Positions 13,135 to 24,537 of a stretch of DNA of 64,000 nucleotides are shown one piece after another. Origin of the DNA: Physcomitrium patens (taxonomy: Eukaryota; Streptophyta; Bryopsida; Funariales; Funariaceae); contig NC_037263.1 of NCBI RefSeq assembly GCF_000002425.4, positions 5,642,959 through 5,706,958 on the forward strand. The letters are read 5' to 3'. Under the pieces are notes generated by a model, which had not been told where the DNA came from, did not search any database, and saw only the letters and a program-made list of their open reading frames with translations. Position 1 is the first letter of the stretch. Every line of letters starts with the position of its first letter. Position numbers and translations under genes: made by a program.

Positions 13135-13532
13135 CCATACATAATTAAAATTATTAATCTACTTATTTACAACAAACAATGTGCACATCTAAAGACAATA
13201 CAAAAGCCTCTTCTATATGTAGATTAAATCTTATCCAACAACTTTTTTTTCTAGAACTAAGGCTAATGATTTATCACCTCCAATCAATACAAATATTCTT
13301 TTTAGCGGAAGACTATTGTTTTGTTCTTTTTTTAATCCACCCTAGATTGAAAACCATGATGCTTAATTGCAGTACATGATAGAATGACAATTTACTAATA
13401 TTATTAAACCAGCGGTACAAATTTCCATTTGAATGAAAGGACAAAGTCCTTTAATTGGGTACACATGAGCCAATGGAAGACCCCCTCACCCCCCCCACCA
13501 ACATCCCCATTCCAAGTCAGCATTGATCCCGT

Positions 13533-13628
13533 CCACGTCAGACACAACCACCGCCACCTGCACGCCACGAGGGGCGTCTTTATTTGAAACTGGGACCCGG
13601 AATATGAACACGTGGTTTTGTCACGTCA
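13533..13628 (+). promoter_or_regulatory. ACGT-core elements upstream of HMGR
   Basis: CCACGTCA (13533-13540), ACACGTGG (13608-13615) and TCACGTCA (13621-13628) lie within 100 bp at the point where GC content rises ahead of HMGR. These resemble plant G-box/ABRE/as-1-like bZIP sites. They are about 1.2 kb upstream of the start codon, consistent with a promoter followed by a long leader. Function is inferred. Confidence 0.45.
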
Positions 13629-13705
13629 GCACGAGTTCCCCAAGCTCCCGACGTCCACCAGAACCCAGTGGGAACTCGACGCAGATCGTGAAATGCAGGG
13701 TGGGT

Positions 13706-13856
13706 CAGAGTGTGAGTTTGTGAGTGAGTGGGCGAGTTAGTGAATGAGTGAGTGGGTGAGTGAGTGAGTGGGTTAGTGAGTGAGTGGGTGAGTTAGTGAG
13801 TGGGTGAGTTAGTGAGTGAGTTAGTGGGTTAGTGAGTGAGTTAGTGAGTGGGGGAG
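13706..13856 (+). repeat. GAGT/GGGT tetranucleotide array
   Basis: About 150 bp of degenerate GTGAGTGA/GTGGGTGA/GTTAGTGA tetramer repeats lie between the ACGT cluster and the HMGR leader. The reverse complement is a CACT/TCAC array, which explains the Ser/Thr/His/Leu-repeat open frame on the other strand. Confidence 0.85.
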
Positions 13857-14791
13857 GGAGTTTCGGTGGAGGCCGAGGATTTGCCGTCGTCATTGGCATC
13901 CGAAGGCAGCGGCAATGGGAGAAAGCGAGAGAATGAGAAAGCTACGCTTGCCAGACGGGGAGCTCTCGATGCTCTCGAAGAGACTGCCAGTGCGGGTTCG
14001 ACAACGACGACGGACCAGCCGGAGCCGGGGCTAACGCCGTCCACTTCCGTCTGGCCCCACCCTCTATTATTATTACAATTACAATTATTCATCCGAAGTC
14101 GTTAATACACGCGACTGTTCGTTCCTTTAATTTTTCGTTTCAATATTTCCTTTATCGTTCGTTGACTAGTTCGTTCGTCCGGAATGGTCGTCGTCGTCGT
14201 GTGCAACTCCCCGCCCCTGTCTCTCGCTGCTGTCGATTCGAGTGGGGATCCTTGAAGTGGCAGGTCCACAGCCTTCGGACGAGTTGCTTGGAACCATCGC
14301 CCGCGTCTCGCACTCTCGCGGCTACAGGGGAGGGAGGGATGGAAAGTCAGTAGTATTAAAGACGGGGCCTAGGGTGCAGGTAGTTGTGGAGGGCAGGGGG
14401 AGGAAGGCAGGAAGGAAGAAAGAAATTGCATTACACAGCTTCAGTGTGGGAAGAGAGAAAGCGAGAGAGAGAGAGAGGTAGTTGAGAGGTGGTTCGTTTC
14501 TGCTCTCACTTGCACGGCGGTTGTTTCTGGTTTCTGGTATTTTTGTTTGTATAATTGATTTGCACTTTTTTTGTTTTGTCATGAATTAATTAATTTGTAC
14601 TCGATCTGGTCTTGTTGGATGGAAGGAGATCATGTCTAGACAGGGACGGAGATGTTTTATGTCGTGAGTGTGCGGGTGTTGAGGTGTTTGTTGGCATTGG
14701 TGTGAGGAGGGAAGAGAAGGTAGGGGGGAGGGAAAGGGAATTGTTGTTTTGAGAAGCGGTAGTTGAGTGACGACGGATTGTGGAGGCGGTC
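13857..14791 (+). other. Presumed HMGR 5' leader and promoter-proximal DNA
   Basis: GC-rich sequence with a GA tract (about 14461-14477) and short open frames that mostly begin at GTG. None matches a known protein. I read it as promoter-proximal and leader sequence of HMGR. If transcribed, it would carry several short upstream frames that could dampen translation. Confidence 0.4.
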
Positions 14792-17252
14792 ATGATGAAG
14801 ACTCCGCAAGGGGTCCACAGTGAGGCAGTTCATGGTGAGAAGCATGAGTATGCGGAGATGCGGAAGCCGGTTGCCAAGCTGCGGAAGGCGCTCGCGTCTG
14901 ACGCACTCCCATTGCCCGTGGGATTGACGAACAAGATATCCATCGTGCTGTTTTTTATAGCGTCGTATTTTCTGATGCGGTCGTGGCGGGACAAGATCCG
15001 TAACTCGACGCCCCTACACATGCTGAATTTGGGAGAGATCGTTGTGCTTCTAATCCAGCTTGCGTCGTTTATTTATCTCTTAGGATTTTTCGGAATAGAC
15101 TATGTACAGAACTTTATTAGTAAGAGCAATGATGGATCTTGGGATTCAGATGATGAGAGAGAGCACCTTAGACATCTTAGACCAAGCTGTCAGATGCAGC
15201 CTGAAGCTCCGAAGCCTCCTGTGCAGCTAATGGGCATGGGTTTAAGTGACAATGAGGATGAAGAAATTGCCCGCGCGGTTAGCAATGGCGATGTTCCTTC
15301 TTACTCATTGGAGACGCAGCTAGGGGACACTCTGAGAGCCGCTGCCATTCGACGTAGGGCAGTAGAACTAAACACGGGGAGGTCTCTCGAAGGCCTGCCA
15401 TTGACCGGACTTGATTACAGCTCCATTATAGGACAATGCTGCGAGATGGTTGTAGGCTACGTGCAAATTCCGTTGGGAGTTGCTGGCCCCCTTCTGCTGA
15501 ATGGCGTTGAGTTCACAGTTCCGATGGCCACTACCGAAGGATGTCTAGTGGCCAGCACTAATCGCGGTTGCAAAGCTATCTACCAGTCTGGTGGTGCTAC
15601 GAGCAAATTGCTGGAGGATGGGATGACAAGGGCACCTGTGGTCAGGTTTCCAAGTGTGAAACGATGTGCCGATCTAAAGTTCTTCCTGGAAGATCCCAAC
15701 AACTTCGATACCATCTCTCATATGTTCAACAGGTCTGGCTCTGTGTTTAGTAAATGCAGATTCAATCTTTCTAACCGAATGGAAGTCATGGAGAGTAGAT
15801 ATATCTTCTTTGTCTAGGACCTGTCAGGTTCTTGGGATTTTGAACATTCCCGTGTGTGTTCTGCTAGCTTTGCACCAACCAGACTTGCCAATCCAGTGTT
15901 CTTACCTGGAGCGCGCAAATCAAAATATTGTATTAGAATCTGTGCATCTTGGATAATTTCGTCTCATTTCTTTCCTTGATTGCTTGAGGTTGTCATGAGA
16001 AGACCACTACATCGGATTTTTCCTTTTCCTCCATCATTTAATCAGCATAGCATACTGACATGGTGACCGGATATTGAAATTTGAACATGACTGACGAAAC
16101 GTTCGGTTTGATTACCAGGACTAGTCGTTTCGCTAGGCTGAAAAAACTCAAATGTCAGTTGGCTGGACGAAATGTGTATATTCGTTTCACGGCAACAACT
16201 GGCGATGCAATGGGAATGAACATGATATCCAAGGGCGTTCAGAATGTTTTGGATTATCTTCAGGATGTGTACCCTGATATGGAGACCATAAGCGTGTCTG
16301 GTATGTAACACATCCTGCTTGTGTATGTCATGTCTCAAAATTAGAGGTTTCTATGTATATTGATATGCTCCATCCAATGGTACAAGGTCGTACATGATGC
16401 TGTTCTGAGACTTGGTGGTTGTAGTATCTCTTAATGAATTGGTGTACTAACACAATATTTTCATTTGCAGGTAATTTTTGTGCAGACAAGAAGCCGACAG
16501 CTGTAAATTGGGTTGATGGCCGCGGAAAATCAGTCGTTTGTGAAGCAATCCTGAAAGGAGAAGTTATTGCCAAAGTCTTGAAAACTTCAGTTCCTGCCTT
16601 GGTGGAACTGAATATGATTAAGAATCTAGCTGGTTCTGCTTTGGCTGGAGCGGTAGGAGGCTTCAACGCACATGCATCCAACATAGTGTCTGCTGTCTTC
16701 ATTGCGACAGGGCAAGATCCTGCTCAAAATGTTGAGAGTTCACAGTGCATCACCATGATGGAGGCAGTGAATGATGGTCAAGACTTGCATGTTTCTGTCA
16801 CTATGCCTTCCATTGAGGTGTGCGACTTTCTGTAAAGCCGTCCTTTTCCTGTGCAGTTTTTGAGAACTGCATGTTGTGAACACTTCTCAGGTCCTAGACC
16901 CTCATTGTTCAATTGTTTGTTTGTTTGTTCATGACAAGCTTCTTACGTTCCATGTTGATGCTCTTTGCAGGTGGGAACTGTTGGTGGTGGCACGATCTTG
17001 GCCTCACAAACAGCGTGTTTAAACGTGCTTGGAGTGAAGGGAGCGAATGCAGAGTATCCAGGAGCAAATGCGCAGACACTTGCTAGAGTAGTGGCAGGTA
17101 CAGTGCTGGCTGGTGAGATCTCTCTCATGGCTGCTTTGGCTGCAGGGCAACTTGTAAAGAGCCACATGAAATACAACCGTTCCAATCAGAACATCGCTGC
17201 TGCCGCAAATGCCGCTCTGCCCCCGCTGCCAAAAAAGTCTTCTTCAACCTGA
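14792..17252 (+). CDS. HMGR: 3-hydroxy-3-methylglutaryl-CoA reductase, 4 exons
   Basis: ER-membrane enzyme that reduces HMG-CoA to mevalonate with two NADPH, the committed step of cytosolic isoprenoid and sterol synthesis. Exons: 14792-15732, 16119-16300, 16471-16817, 16971-17252. They total 1752 nt, 583 residues, all junctions GT-AG and in phase, with the four-exon layout usual in land plants. Residues about 49-65 and 82-102 are the two membrane anchors, followed by an acidic linker (DSDDERE). Catalytic-domain motifs: [19 protein letters not shown] and TTEGCLVAS (HMG binding, catalytic Glu), DAMGMNM (NADPH), DKKPTAVNW (catalytic Lys), GQDPAQN (Asp), GTVGGGT (NADPH), and C-terminal [12 protein letters not shown] with the catalytic His and the Ser that SnRK1 kinases phosphorylate in other plants. 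The start is the tandem ATG-ATG at 14792; the frame runs back only to a GTG at 14780. Confidence 0.97.
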
Positions 17253-17592
17253 AAAGAGTCTGAAAGAATACGACATAGGTGGAAGTGCTATGGTAACAGA
17301 TTGAAAGCAACAATTGGAGATGTAGACTTCAATATCCAAGTTTTTGAGGCCCCATTGTTAGCTTCCCAGGCTGAACAGCTGGCGTTGTACACTATTATTT
17401 TGACGAACCTCCGCTTCTGGAACCTACTATCATGCTTGATTGTTCCCAAATTAGGGATCTTTTTCTGATTTATAACTGCATAACTGCATCCTCAAATTTT
17501 TGGCACTTTTCGTTTCACAAGTTACTGAAAATCTATGCCCATTATTATACAGCGTTTGACAAACTTAGCTCTCAGCTCTACTTCGTAGTGTA

Positions 17593-17625
17593 CAGTGGGG
17601 TACAGAAATAATTCGAATTTTTTTC
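17593..17625 (+). repeat. Tc1 element left terminal inverted repeat
   Basis: 33 bp beginning CAGTGGGGTACAG, an exact reverse complement of 19236-19268. The match stops at the next base inward. Confidence 0.95.
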
Positions 17626-17806
17626 CAAAGTGAATCAGTGTTAGAAATCACTGAACTTCAAAAAGCTCCAGCAGTTTCAAAAATGAACTCATTTTTGAGC
17701 AGTAAAGTGCATTGCGAAGATAGTAGAATCTAGTTTCATGGTGTAACAATTTTTCATTATAAAATTGTGAAAATATACATCAAGAGAGTTTTTTGTTACA
17801 TACTAT

Positions 17807-18790
17807 CTACCATCTCGTACTACCACCTCCAGCTGCAATCACCGCTTGCATCCTATAAGGCATAGTGGAAATCAATGTACGAAGCCACTCTATAGATATG
17901 GTATCCCATACGGATTGAATTTTTTCTATCATTTCTAGCTTACTATTAGGTCTACTATGATGTTTGAGCAAATCTTTTACAACCATCCAAACGTTCTCTA
18001 TTGGATTCAAGTCCGGTGAATTGGCAGGCCAAAACAACTTTTCTATACCATGAGCACGTCTCCATTGCACTGGCAATGAGTTACGGTGGACTGGAGCACC
18101 ATCCTCCATCAATATCAATTGCTCAAGGTCATCATGTAAGAAATAAAAGCCAATTAATACTCCTTCATAAACAATAGTGACAAAATCACTTGATGATCTC
18201 TTATTTGAAGGAATGGTGACCAATGGAGACTTATCAAAGCCAATAAAGGCACCCCAAACCATCACTGAACTACACCCAGACTTAAAACTTGGTGCTATAC
18301 AATCCCAATTATATTTTTCGTACGCCTTCCGCCACACTCTAATTTGCCGTGGATTTTTGCCAGTTTTGAATGACGACTCATCCGTCCAAATAATATTACA
18401 CCAATCTTCAAACGTCCAACTCTCATAAGCACGTGCAAATGCAAGCCTATCTGCTTTATGTTTGACATTCAAATAGGGCTTTTTAGGTGCTATACAATTT
18501 CTAAAACCAAGCTCACGAAGGTAGAGTTGAAGCTCTACCAGAGTATGCCTTCTATTTGAACTGACAGCACGACATAACACTCGAAAATCCCGCTCAGACA
18601 ACTTCCTGGGTCTGCCACATTGTGATTTCAACGACTCCACACTTCCATGGACCTTCCAATGACTCAAGATAGTTGAAATGGTGGAATAGGGAGCACTGAA
18701 GACTTCTGCAATGTCCTTACACTTCATCCCAGCCTTCCTCATCCCCACAATCTGATTCTTCTGCATAGGGGACAATGTTATGTACTTCAT
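17807..18790 (-). CDS. Tc1-type transposase, DD34E
   Basis: 327 residues, uninterrupted, ATG to stop, about the normal Tc1 length. The N-terminal half is a paired-type helix-turn-helix DNA-binding region (residues about 1-110) with a CGRPRK AT-hook-like linker between its two parts. The catalytic triad is visible: Asp in IIWTDESSF, Asp in LILMEDGAPVHRN, and Glu in SPDLNPIENVW. There are exactly 34 residues between the second Asp and the Glu, the DD34E spacing of classical Tc1. It would bind the terminal repeats and cut and paste the element at TA sites. A TATATAA lies on the minus strand near 18958-18966, about 170 bp upstream of the ATG. Most plant mariner-like transposases that I know of are DD39D, so this type is unusual for a plant. 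Confidence 0.93.
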   Translation of the reverse strand: MKYITLSPMQKNQIVGMRKAGMKCKDIAEVFSAPYSTISTILSHWKVHGSVESLKSQCGRPRKLSERDFRVLCRAVSSNRRHTLVELQLYLRELGFRNCIAPKKPYLNVKHKADRLAFARAYESWTFEDWCNIIWTDESSFKTGKNPRQIRVWRKAYEKYNWDCIAPSFKSGCSSVMVWGAFIGFDKSPLVTIPSNKRSSSDFVTIVYEGVLIGFYFLHDDLEQLILMEDGAPVHRNSLPVQWRRAHGIEKLFWPANSPDLNPIENVWMVVKDLLKHHSRPNSKLEMIEKIQSVWDTISIEWLRTLISTMPYRMQAVIAAGGGSTRW

Positions 18791-19235
18791 GGTGCTTGCT
18801 ATAAGCCTTCAAACAACACAAACCAACTTCTAGTTTAACAGAGAGGAGTCACTGAAGCTAACGATGTCCAAAACCAAAAAAGAACACTTCTAAAATCTGT
18901 ATGTGCTTCACAATTTCAATCTGTGGCAGTGCAATGTGCTTCACATCTTCAGATGGATTATATAAGTCACCCCATCCAAGCATTCTATGCTATCACTCCA
19001 TTTTGCTGGCTGCATGCATGCCTAATTGTAACTATGATTTTTTAGCTCACCTAACCACTTCCACATTAATCATCACATTTGCAATCTGATTTTGAAGACA
19101 CATGGCTAATTACATGTAATTAGACACCTCTTGCACTCCAAAAATAGATGGCTAAGTATCGGGGAAAGATTCCTTCCAACATGATCATAGCATTCAATTG
19201 AACAACAAGATTTTTTCAGCAAAAGTGGTGCTCTA

Positions 19236-19268
19236 GAAAAAAATTCGAATTATTTCTGTACCCCACTG
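19236..19268 (-). repeat. Tc1 element right terminal inverted repeat
   Basis: 33-bp exact partner of 17593-17625, ending CCCCACTG before the duplicated TA. Confidence 0.95.
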
Positions 19269-19270
19269 TA

Positions 19271-21504
19271 CAACTATCATAACCACAATTTGCTGTCACT
19301 CAGCACAGATCGGAAATACAAAATGCACAACAGCTCTTTAGCTCGTCAGTGTTGCGTATACTTCAATTATCCTGGTTTTTCATCTCGTGTTGGCAAATGC
19401 AGTCATCGGTTTTATTTTCACTAATCTCACAGTCAAGACAAAATTAATACCAATCTTTGATAATAGTAACAGGTTCCGAAAGTTTTCATTCCAACTGTGA
19501 GACTTCGTGTATCTTGAGGACAGGACTCACGAATTCCCTCCTTGTCTTGGAAATTCTTTTCAAGGTACGTGTGGATTATTTTCTTTGACGAATTCAGCTG
19601 GCGCTGCTCTACCTTGTACAATGTTATGAAGCTTCGGCGTGCAGTGAGCTTGTCACTGTTCTAACAATAATAATAATAGTAGTAATGGAAGTACTTCCTG
19701 TATACACTTGTCTCAACAACAGGAAGAGTTGAACATGTCACCAAATTCCTGTTCTCAAGTAGAAACCAACTAGCCTTTCGAAGTGACACATGGAATTTCA
19801 GATGTTGGAATCAGTGCTCAAGTGAGAGCACGAAACCCCAGGAACTCCGCTAATGTTGGCGACATGAGTATGGAGAGCTTTTCCATGTATGCAATTCCAT
19901 ATTTGAAAAAACTCCAATTCTTAAGATGACTGAAAAAAGCATCCTTGGCGGGCTTTCGGTTTATAATGCTGTAGACTTGAATTATCTTGCAACCTACTAC
20001 ACTACATATGGACTTTTCATTTGAGTTCATGGAGATTAGGATCAGGACCAGGCCCTTGCCTTCAAAGAAAAGGGTAAGAAAAACAGGAGCGAACCAAACT
20101 TGATATCAAAATCACTTACAAACAAACAATCAAACAAAAATCAAGTGATGGGTTTCTCTCTCAATCATGTCGAGCTCCGGCTTCAGACTTCTCTAAGTCC
20201 TGCTAAAATGTTAGAAACCAATCCAGTTTTTCTAAGTGTCGGGAAACTTCGTTCTTTGTGATTCTGAACACGTAGATCGACCGAAGATTCGAAGCCTGAT
20301 TCCATGAGAGTTGTTGCCTTCATTACTGCTATCACTAATTCTAGTTGCTACTTCCTTAGTTGGCAATTCACCCATCTATAATGGGACATCGTAATATCAT
20401 AAGCATGCAACTTTAGCAGAGTGAAAGGGGGGCCACACGGACGAGATCTAATCCATGGTCGCAATATAAAAAGCAAACTCTTAATACATTATGAAACTTG
20501 TTGGCGCTGTCCGAGTGATACTAATGAAACATAAATGCTAAAAATTTCTGGCACGATTTTTGAGGCACAGTTGCTGGAGTGATCAAGTGAAAGCTTCATC
20601 CGACGGGATAATTCAAAACAGGAAGACAGATTGCACTCCAGCTTTGATTCGATCACAGATTGCTCCACACTTGTCTACACGATCAATGTAAAGCTGCCTG
20701 GAGCTTATCGCATGGTTCCGTCACTGCTGCATGCATGAAAGGCGAAAGTTGACACCTGTTTTTAAAGCCTTACTGATCTGTCTCAGTGCAGATATTTCGT
20801 CTTTTATCCATCGCTCCAACCTTGAGAGGCCAAGTGACGCACCTTGCAGGCCCCAGGTAAGCCCATTTCCTTGAACTGGAACAACAATGTAACGAACGCT
20901 TTGAGAGATTGCTAACGATCAGGAGCTAAAAAAAACAAAGATCCACGGACCAACAGAGACACGGAAAATACAAAGCTCATCGTGTGAAGTTGAAGTCTGC
21001 CTCAACGTATCAGGTGGGTGCTCGTTGGCTCTGCACATTTATGCAATCTTTATTCCAACAAAATTATTAGACAAAAAATTGTAGTAATCTCGAAACAAGG
21101 CTCTGGGAAAGCTCGAGTTGCGATGGCATCTGAGAAAAAAGACCCACGACTCTTGCGTAAGTGCGTTTGCATACGAAGAGCTGAATTGCGGCCTTCCATA
21201 GAGGGGTCCTAACAACACATGGGGATGATGCACTTCATCGAGATTTCCTCGAGTTGCCTCGAAATGAACATCATATATGAGAGGGTGCTTAGACTGCTGG
21301 TGAGGATTGCAAGAGATTTTATTTTTTATTTTTTATTTCTACTTTAATCAGGACAGTGCCACAACAATCCCCCTCCAAGACTCATGAAGTCCATTATCGA
21401 AAATTGAACAGCATAATAATAAAGTGAACTGATTCGGCCGACACAGATGCAAAGTGACCCATGGTTGTAATTCACCACACAATCAATATGAAAATGCGTA
21501 ATTT
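19271..21504. other. Intergenic DNA of moderate GC, no gene recognised
   Basis: Continuation of the HMGR 3' flank beyond the transposon. GC is higher than in the graveyard to the right, but open frames are short and in conflicting phases, with no recognisable motif. Confidence 0.5.
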
Positions 21505-21774
21505 TTGCCGGAGCTGGATGGAGGAGTCAAAGGGATTTCAGGCAAGTTTAGAGTTTTAATTAGGGTTAGATTAGGGTTTCGTGAATGGCGACCTATGTGG
21601 GAAAGGGTTAGAGAATGCTTGGAGGACATTAAGACCCAGCGAGAGGAGGAGCTTCGTGTGTATTCATATACTTTAGGAAGGGCAAGACATGGTGACAGTT
21701 ATTTTGAGTTGTTAAGAAATTTTACAAATCTCATCTGCCTAATCTTAAATAATTTGAAGTGGATAATGATGTAG
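21505..21774 (+). pseudogene. Short unassigned coding-like fragment
   Basis: An open frame without an ATG at its start (it begins at TTG) reads through WERVRECLEDIKTQREEELR, charged and helical in character, and ends where GC content collapses at about 21775. It overlaps an imperfect TTAGGGTT-like stretch near 21560-21578. It may be the end of a decayed gene or transposon. I cannot name it. Confidence 0.25.
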
Positions 21775-21780
21775 TTAAGG

Positions 21781-24502
21781 TAAAAATGGATTATTTTGTA
21801 AACATGTTGAAATGACATGTGTTATTGGAGAGAAGCTTGTATAGAGGCAATTTGTTGAATGATTGAATCAACTTTCATGGATAGTAGAAAGATCACTCAT
21901 ATAAGAAAAATATATATATATATCAATATATATAAATATATATTCTAAAAAAAGTAATTTCGAATTAGTTTTTCATATAATATTGTAAAAAATTAGTGTA
22001 TATTTTAATTATAGAATCCCAATTATAAATTTGTATTTATCTTAGTTAATTAAAACCTACTATGTTGATTATTGTAACTATCTTTATATACTAGTTATTT
22101 ATTCATAGGATTCTAATTACAATATAATTTTTTTACAAAAGCTAGAAATAGTAGAAGGTATAATAGTTGTTAAAATCTTCACTTAAATTGCATTTAAAAG
22201 ATTTCTTGACAAGTTTTACAAATCAATGACAAAGATGGTAATTTATATCAAAAAAGTCTTGGGAGTTGGAGAAGAGAATGATTGTTTAAAGTTCATTGTT
22301 GCAAAAACTTTATACTCTTTGATTGAATGACTAGTATATAAAGAGGGTTACAATAATCAACATGGTAGTTTTTATTAGACATTGACAAGAAACCAAGTTG
22401 GAAGAATTGACTGCATATAAATAGTAGGTATTAGCAACAATAAAGAAAGTACTTACAAATGAAAGAAAAAAATAAAAATAAAAAATTTATAAATAAAAAC
22501 TTTACATAAAACTTTAGAGACAAGATCCAAAAAGCCAATAAAGCAACTCATTTGTATTTTTTAAGACACCATCCATTTAAAATAAGATGATTGAAAAACC
22601 ACTTAAAATTTGTCATAGATTCTTACTAACAATCAGAAGCTTTCTATGTAGAAAAAAATATTTTTTTATACATAAAAAAATTTAAAAATAGAATAATTAG
22701 AAAAAATAGAAAAAATAGAATAAAAGACATAAAATCGAGAATAAATTTAATTTTAGAAGTGAAGTTCATTGCAAGTAGAAAAGAAATAAGACAAGTCAAA
22801 TGAATTTATTGTTAAAATAATATACACAAAAATATCAATTAATATTCTTTAAAATATGAAATATATTTGAAAATAAAGCAAAAGGATATAGAATGTTGCT
22901 TTTCAAAAGAAATAATAAAGGCCCCAATAAAAAAACCAAATAAAACTTTGAAAAAAATTTGAAAACAATATATTGTCAAAAGATGGCATAGAATGAATTC
23001 TAAGATTCTAAAGTGGCAATAAATATTTTCAAGCAAAGATTTTTAAATAGTAGATTATATAGATGGGGTTTGAATATACAAGCAAATATTTTACCAAAGC
23101 TAAGTAAATAATTAAGAAAATTTATTTTTAGATTTATAATACAGTGTATAATTTAAACTTAGGAAAGCCTATTAGTTTTTTTTAATCTAGACCTACAAAC
23201 TTAAAAGTTTAATTTGACAGCCTCCAAATACTAATATTCTTACTATCAAATTACTTTAAAATTAAATTAATAATACAATGCTATTTTTTATTATTATATT
23301 TTAAATATGCTAAAAATAGGTATAGTTTAATAATTCTAGATTTGTTTTTTATAAAATATTTTCTATTTTATTCTTTTAATCATATATATATATATATTTA
23401 AAAAATTAAAGATGCAAAAAAAAATACTATTCAAATCATTATCTAAATAAAATAGAATACGATTATTTTAATGTTATAGATCTTAATAATTTATTAAAAA
23501 ATTAATTAATTTTTTTAATAACATTAAATCTAAATATAATATTATAATATTCTAAGATTATAATATATACAATTAGAGAGTTCAAGAGCTAAAAAACTTT
23601 TTATAGTTATAACAAAGATTTATATCTATATATATTTTAACAAAAATGAAAATGGCTATAGCCAAATACAAAGAAAATTAATACCTTTGATTTAAGATTA
23701 AAATAAAGAAAGATTTCGATAAGATTGACAGCAGCCTTAATTCTTTTTAATGTGTATTTGATACCAAAAGGCTTTATAGAAGATTTCTAAAGACCATAAG
23801 GCTTTATTATTTTAACATAAATAAAAGTATTGTTATATTATGTATAGTTTGATTTTTAAGTGCACAAGTTATTTGGTTGTAGAATAAAAATTTCTGTGGC
23901 TTATAATTATATTACAATAATAATAAAAAATACCTAAAAATACTTTTTTTGAAAATCTCAATTTTTTTAATTAACTGTTAAACTTAGAATTTATCAATCT
24001 TAAAACTTGAATCTCATTAAATCTTATATCTTACAAATCTTAGAAAATCTTAAATTTCAATAAAAAAATCATAAAAAACTCTATTCTTAATTGGATAGTT
24101 GAATAGTTGCACAAATTTCTTTTCTGAAATTATTTTTGCAATTGCAAAATCTAAGAAGGATTCAAATTAAAAAATTATAATAATTATAACAAAAAAACTT
24201 ACTATTATTGCTTATCTTCTAAATCTAAATTTAATAAAAACTTCTAATAGTTGATTTGCCTAATTTATTTATTAAAGTTTTTAAAAAATTAGTGTAAATC
24301 ATTGCTATAATATATTTTATTAATATTGGATATTCCTTTTAAATAATTTATTTATATCTTTAGATATAAATAAAATTTTCATTAATTTTAAATTAAAATT
24401 TTTTAGTTTACTTTGCAAGATGTTGTTAAGTATCTTTTAATTACACCATTAAAATATTAAAAATTAAAAAAATACGTATCTTTCTTGCTTGCTAATAAAA
24501 TC

Positions 24503-24537
<35 letters not shown>

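Larger units (their letters stand above)
11177..13530. other. AT-rich intergenic spacer
   Basis: No gene was found. It contains TA microsatellites and one short direct duplication (listed separately). Open frames are short and AT-driven. Confidence 0.6.
17593..19268 (-). mobile_element. Intact Tc1/mariner-superfamily DNA transposon
   Basis: The 1676-bp element is bounded by perfect 33-bp terminal inverted repeats and flanked by TA on both sides (17591-17592, 19269-19270), the TA duplication typical of Tc1/mariner. The single gene runs on the minus strand. It sits about 340 bp past the HMGR stop, in or near its 3' UTR. Perfect repeats plus an uninterrupted transposase point to a recent insertion. 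Confidence 0.95.

Noticed and set aside
13705..13899. Minus-strand Ser/Thr/Leu/His repeat protein
   Set aside because: It is a shadow of the GAGT tetramer array.
14780..14791. HMGR start at 14780
   Set aside because: The codon is GTG. Plant nuclear genes start at ATG, so the tandem ATG at 14792 was used.
21558..21580. TTAGGG-like telomeric repeat
   Set aside because: Only two or three imperfect units. It is too short for an interstitial telomere and compatible with a telo-box or chance.
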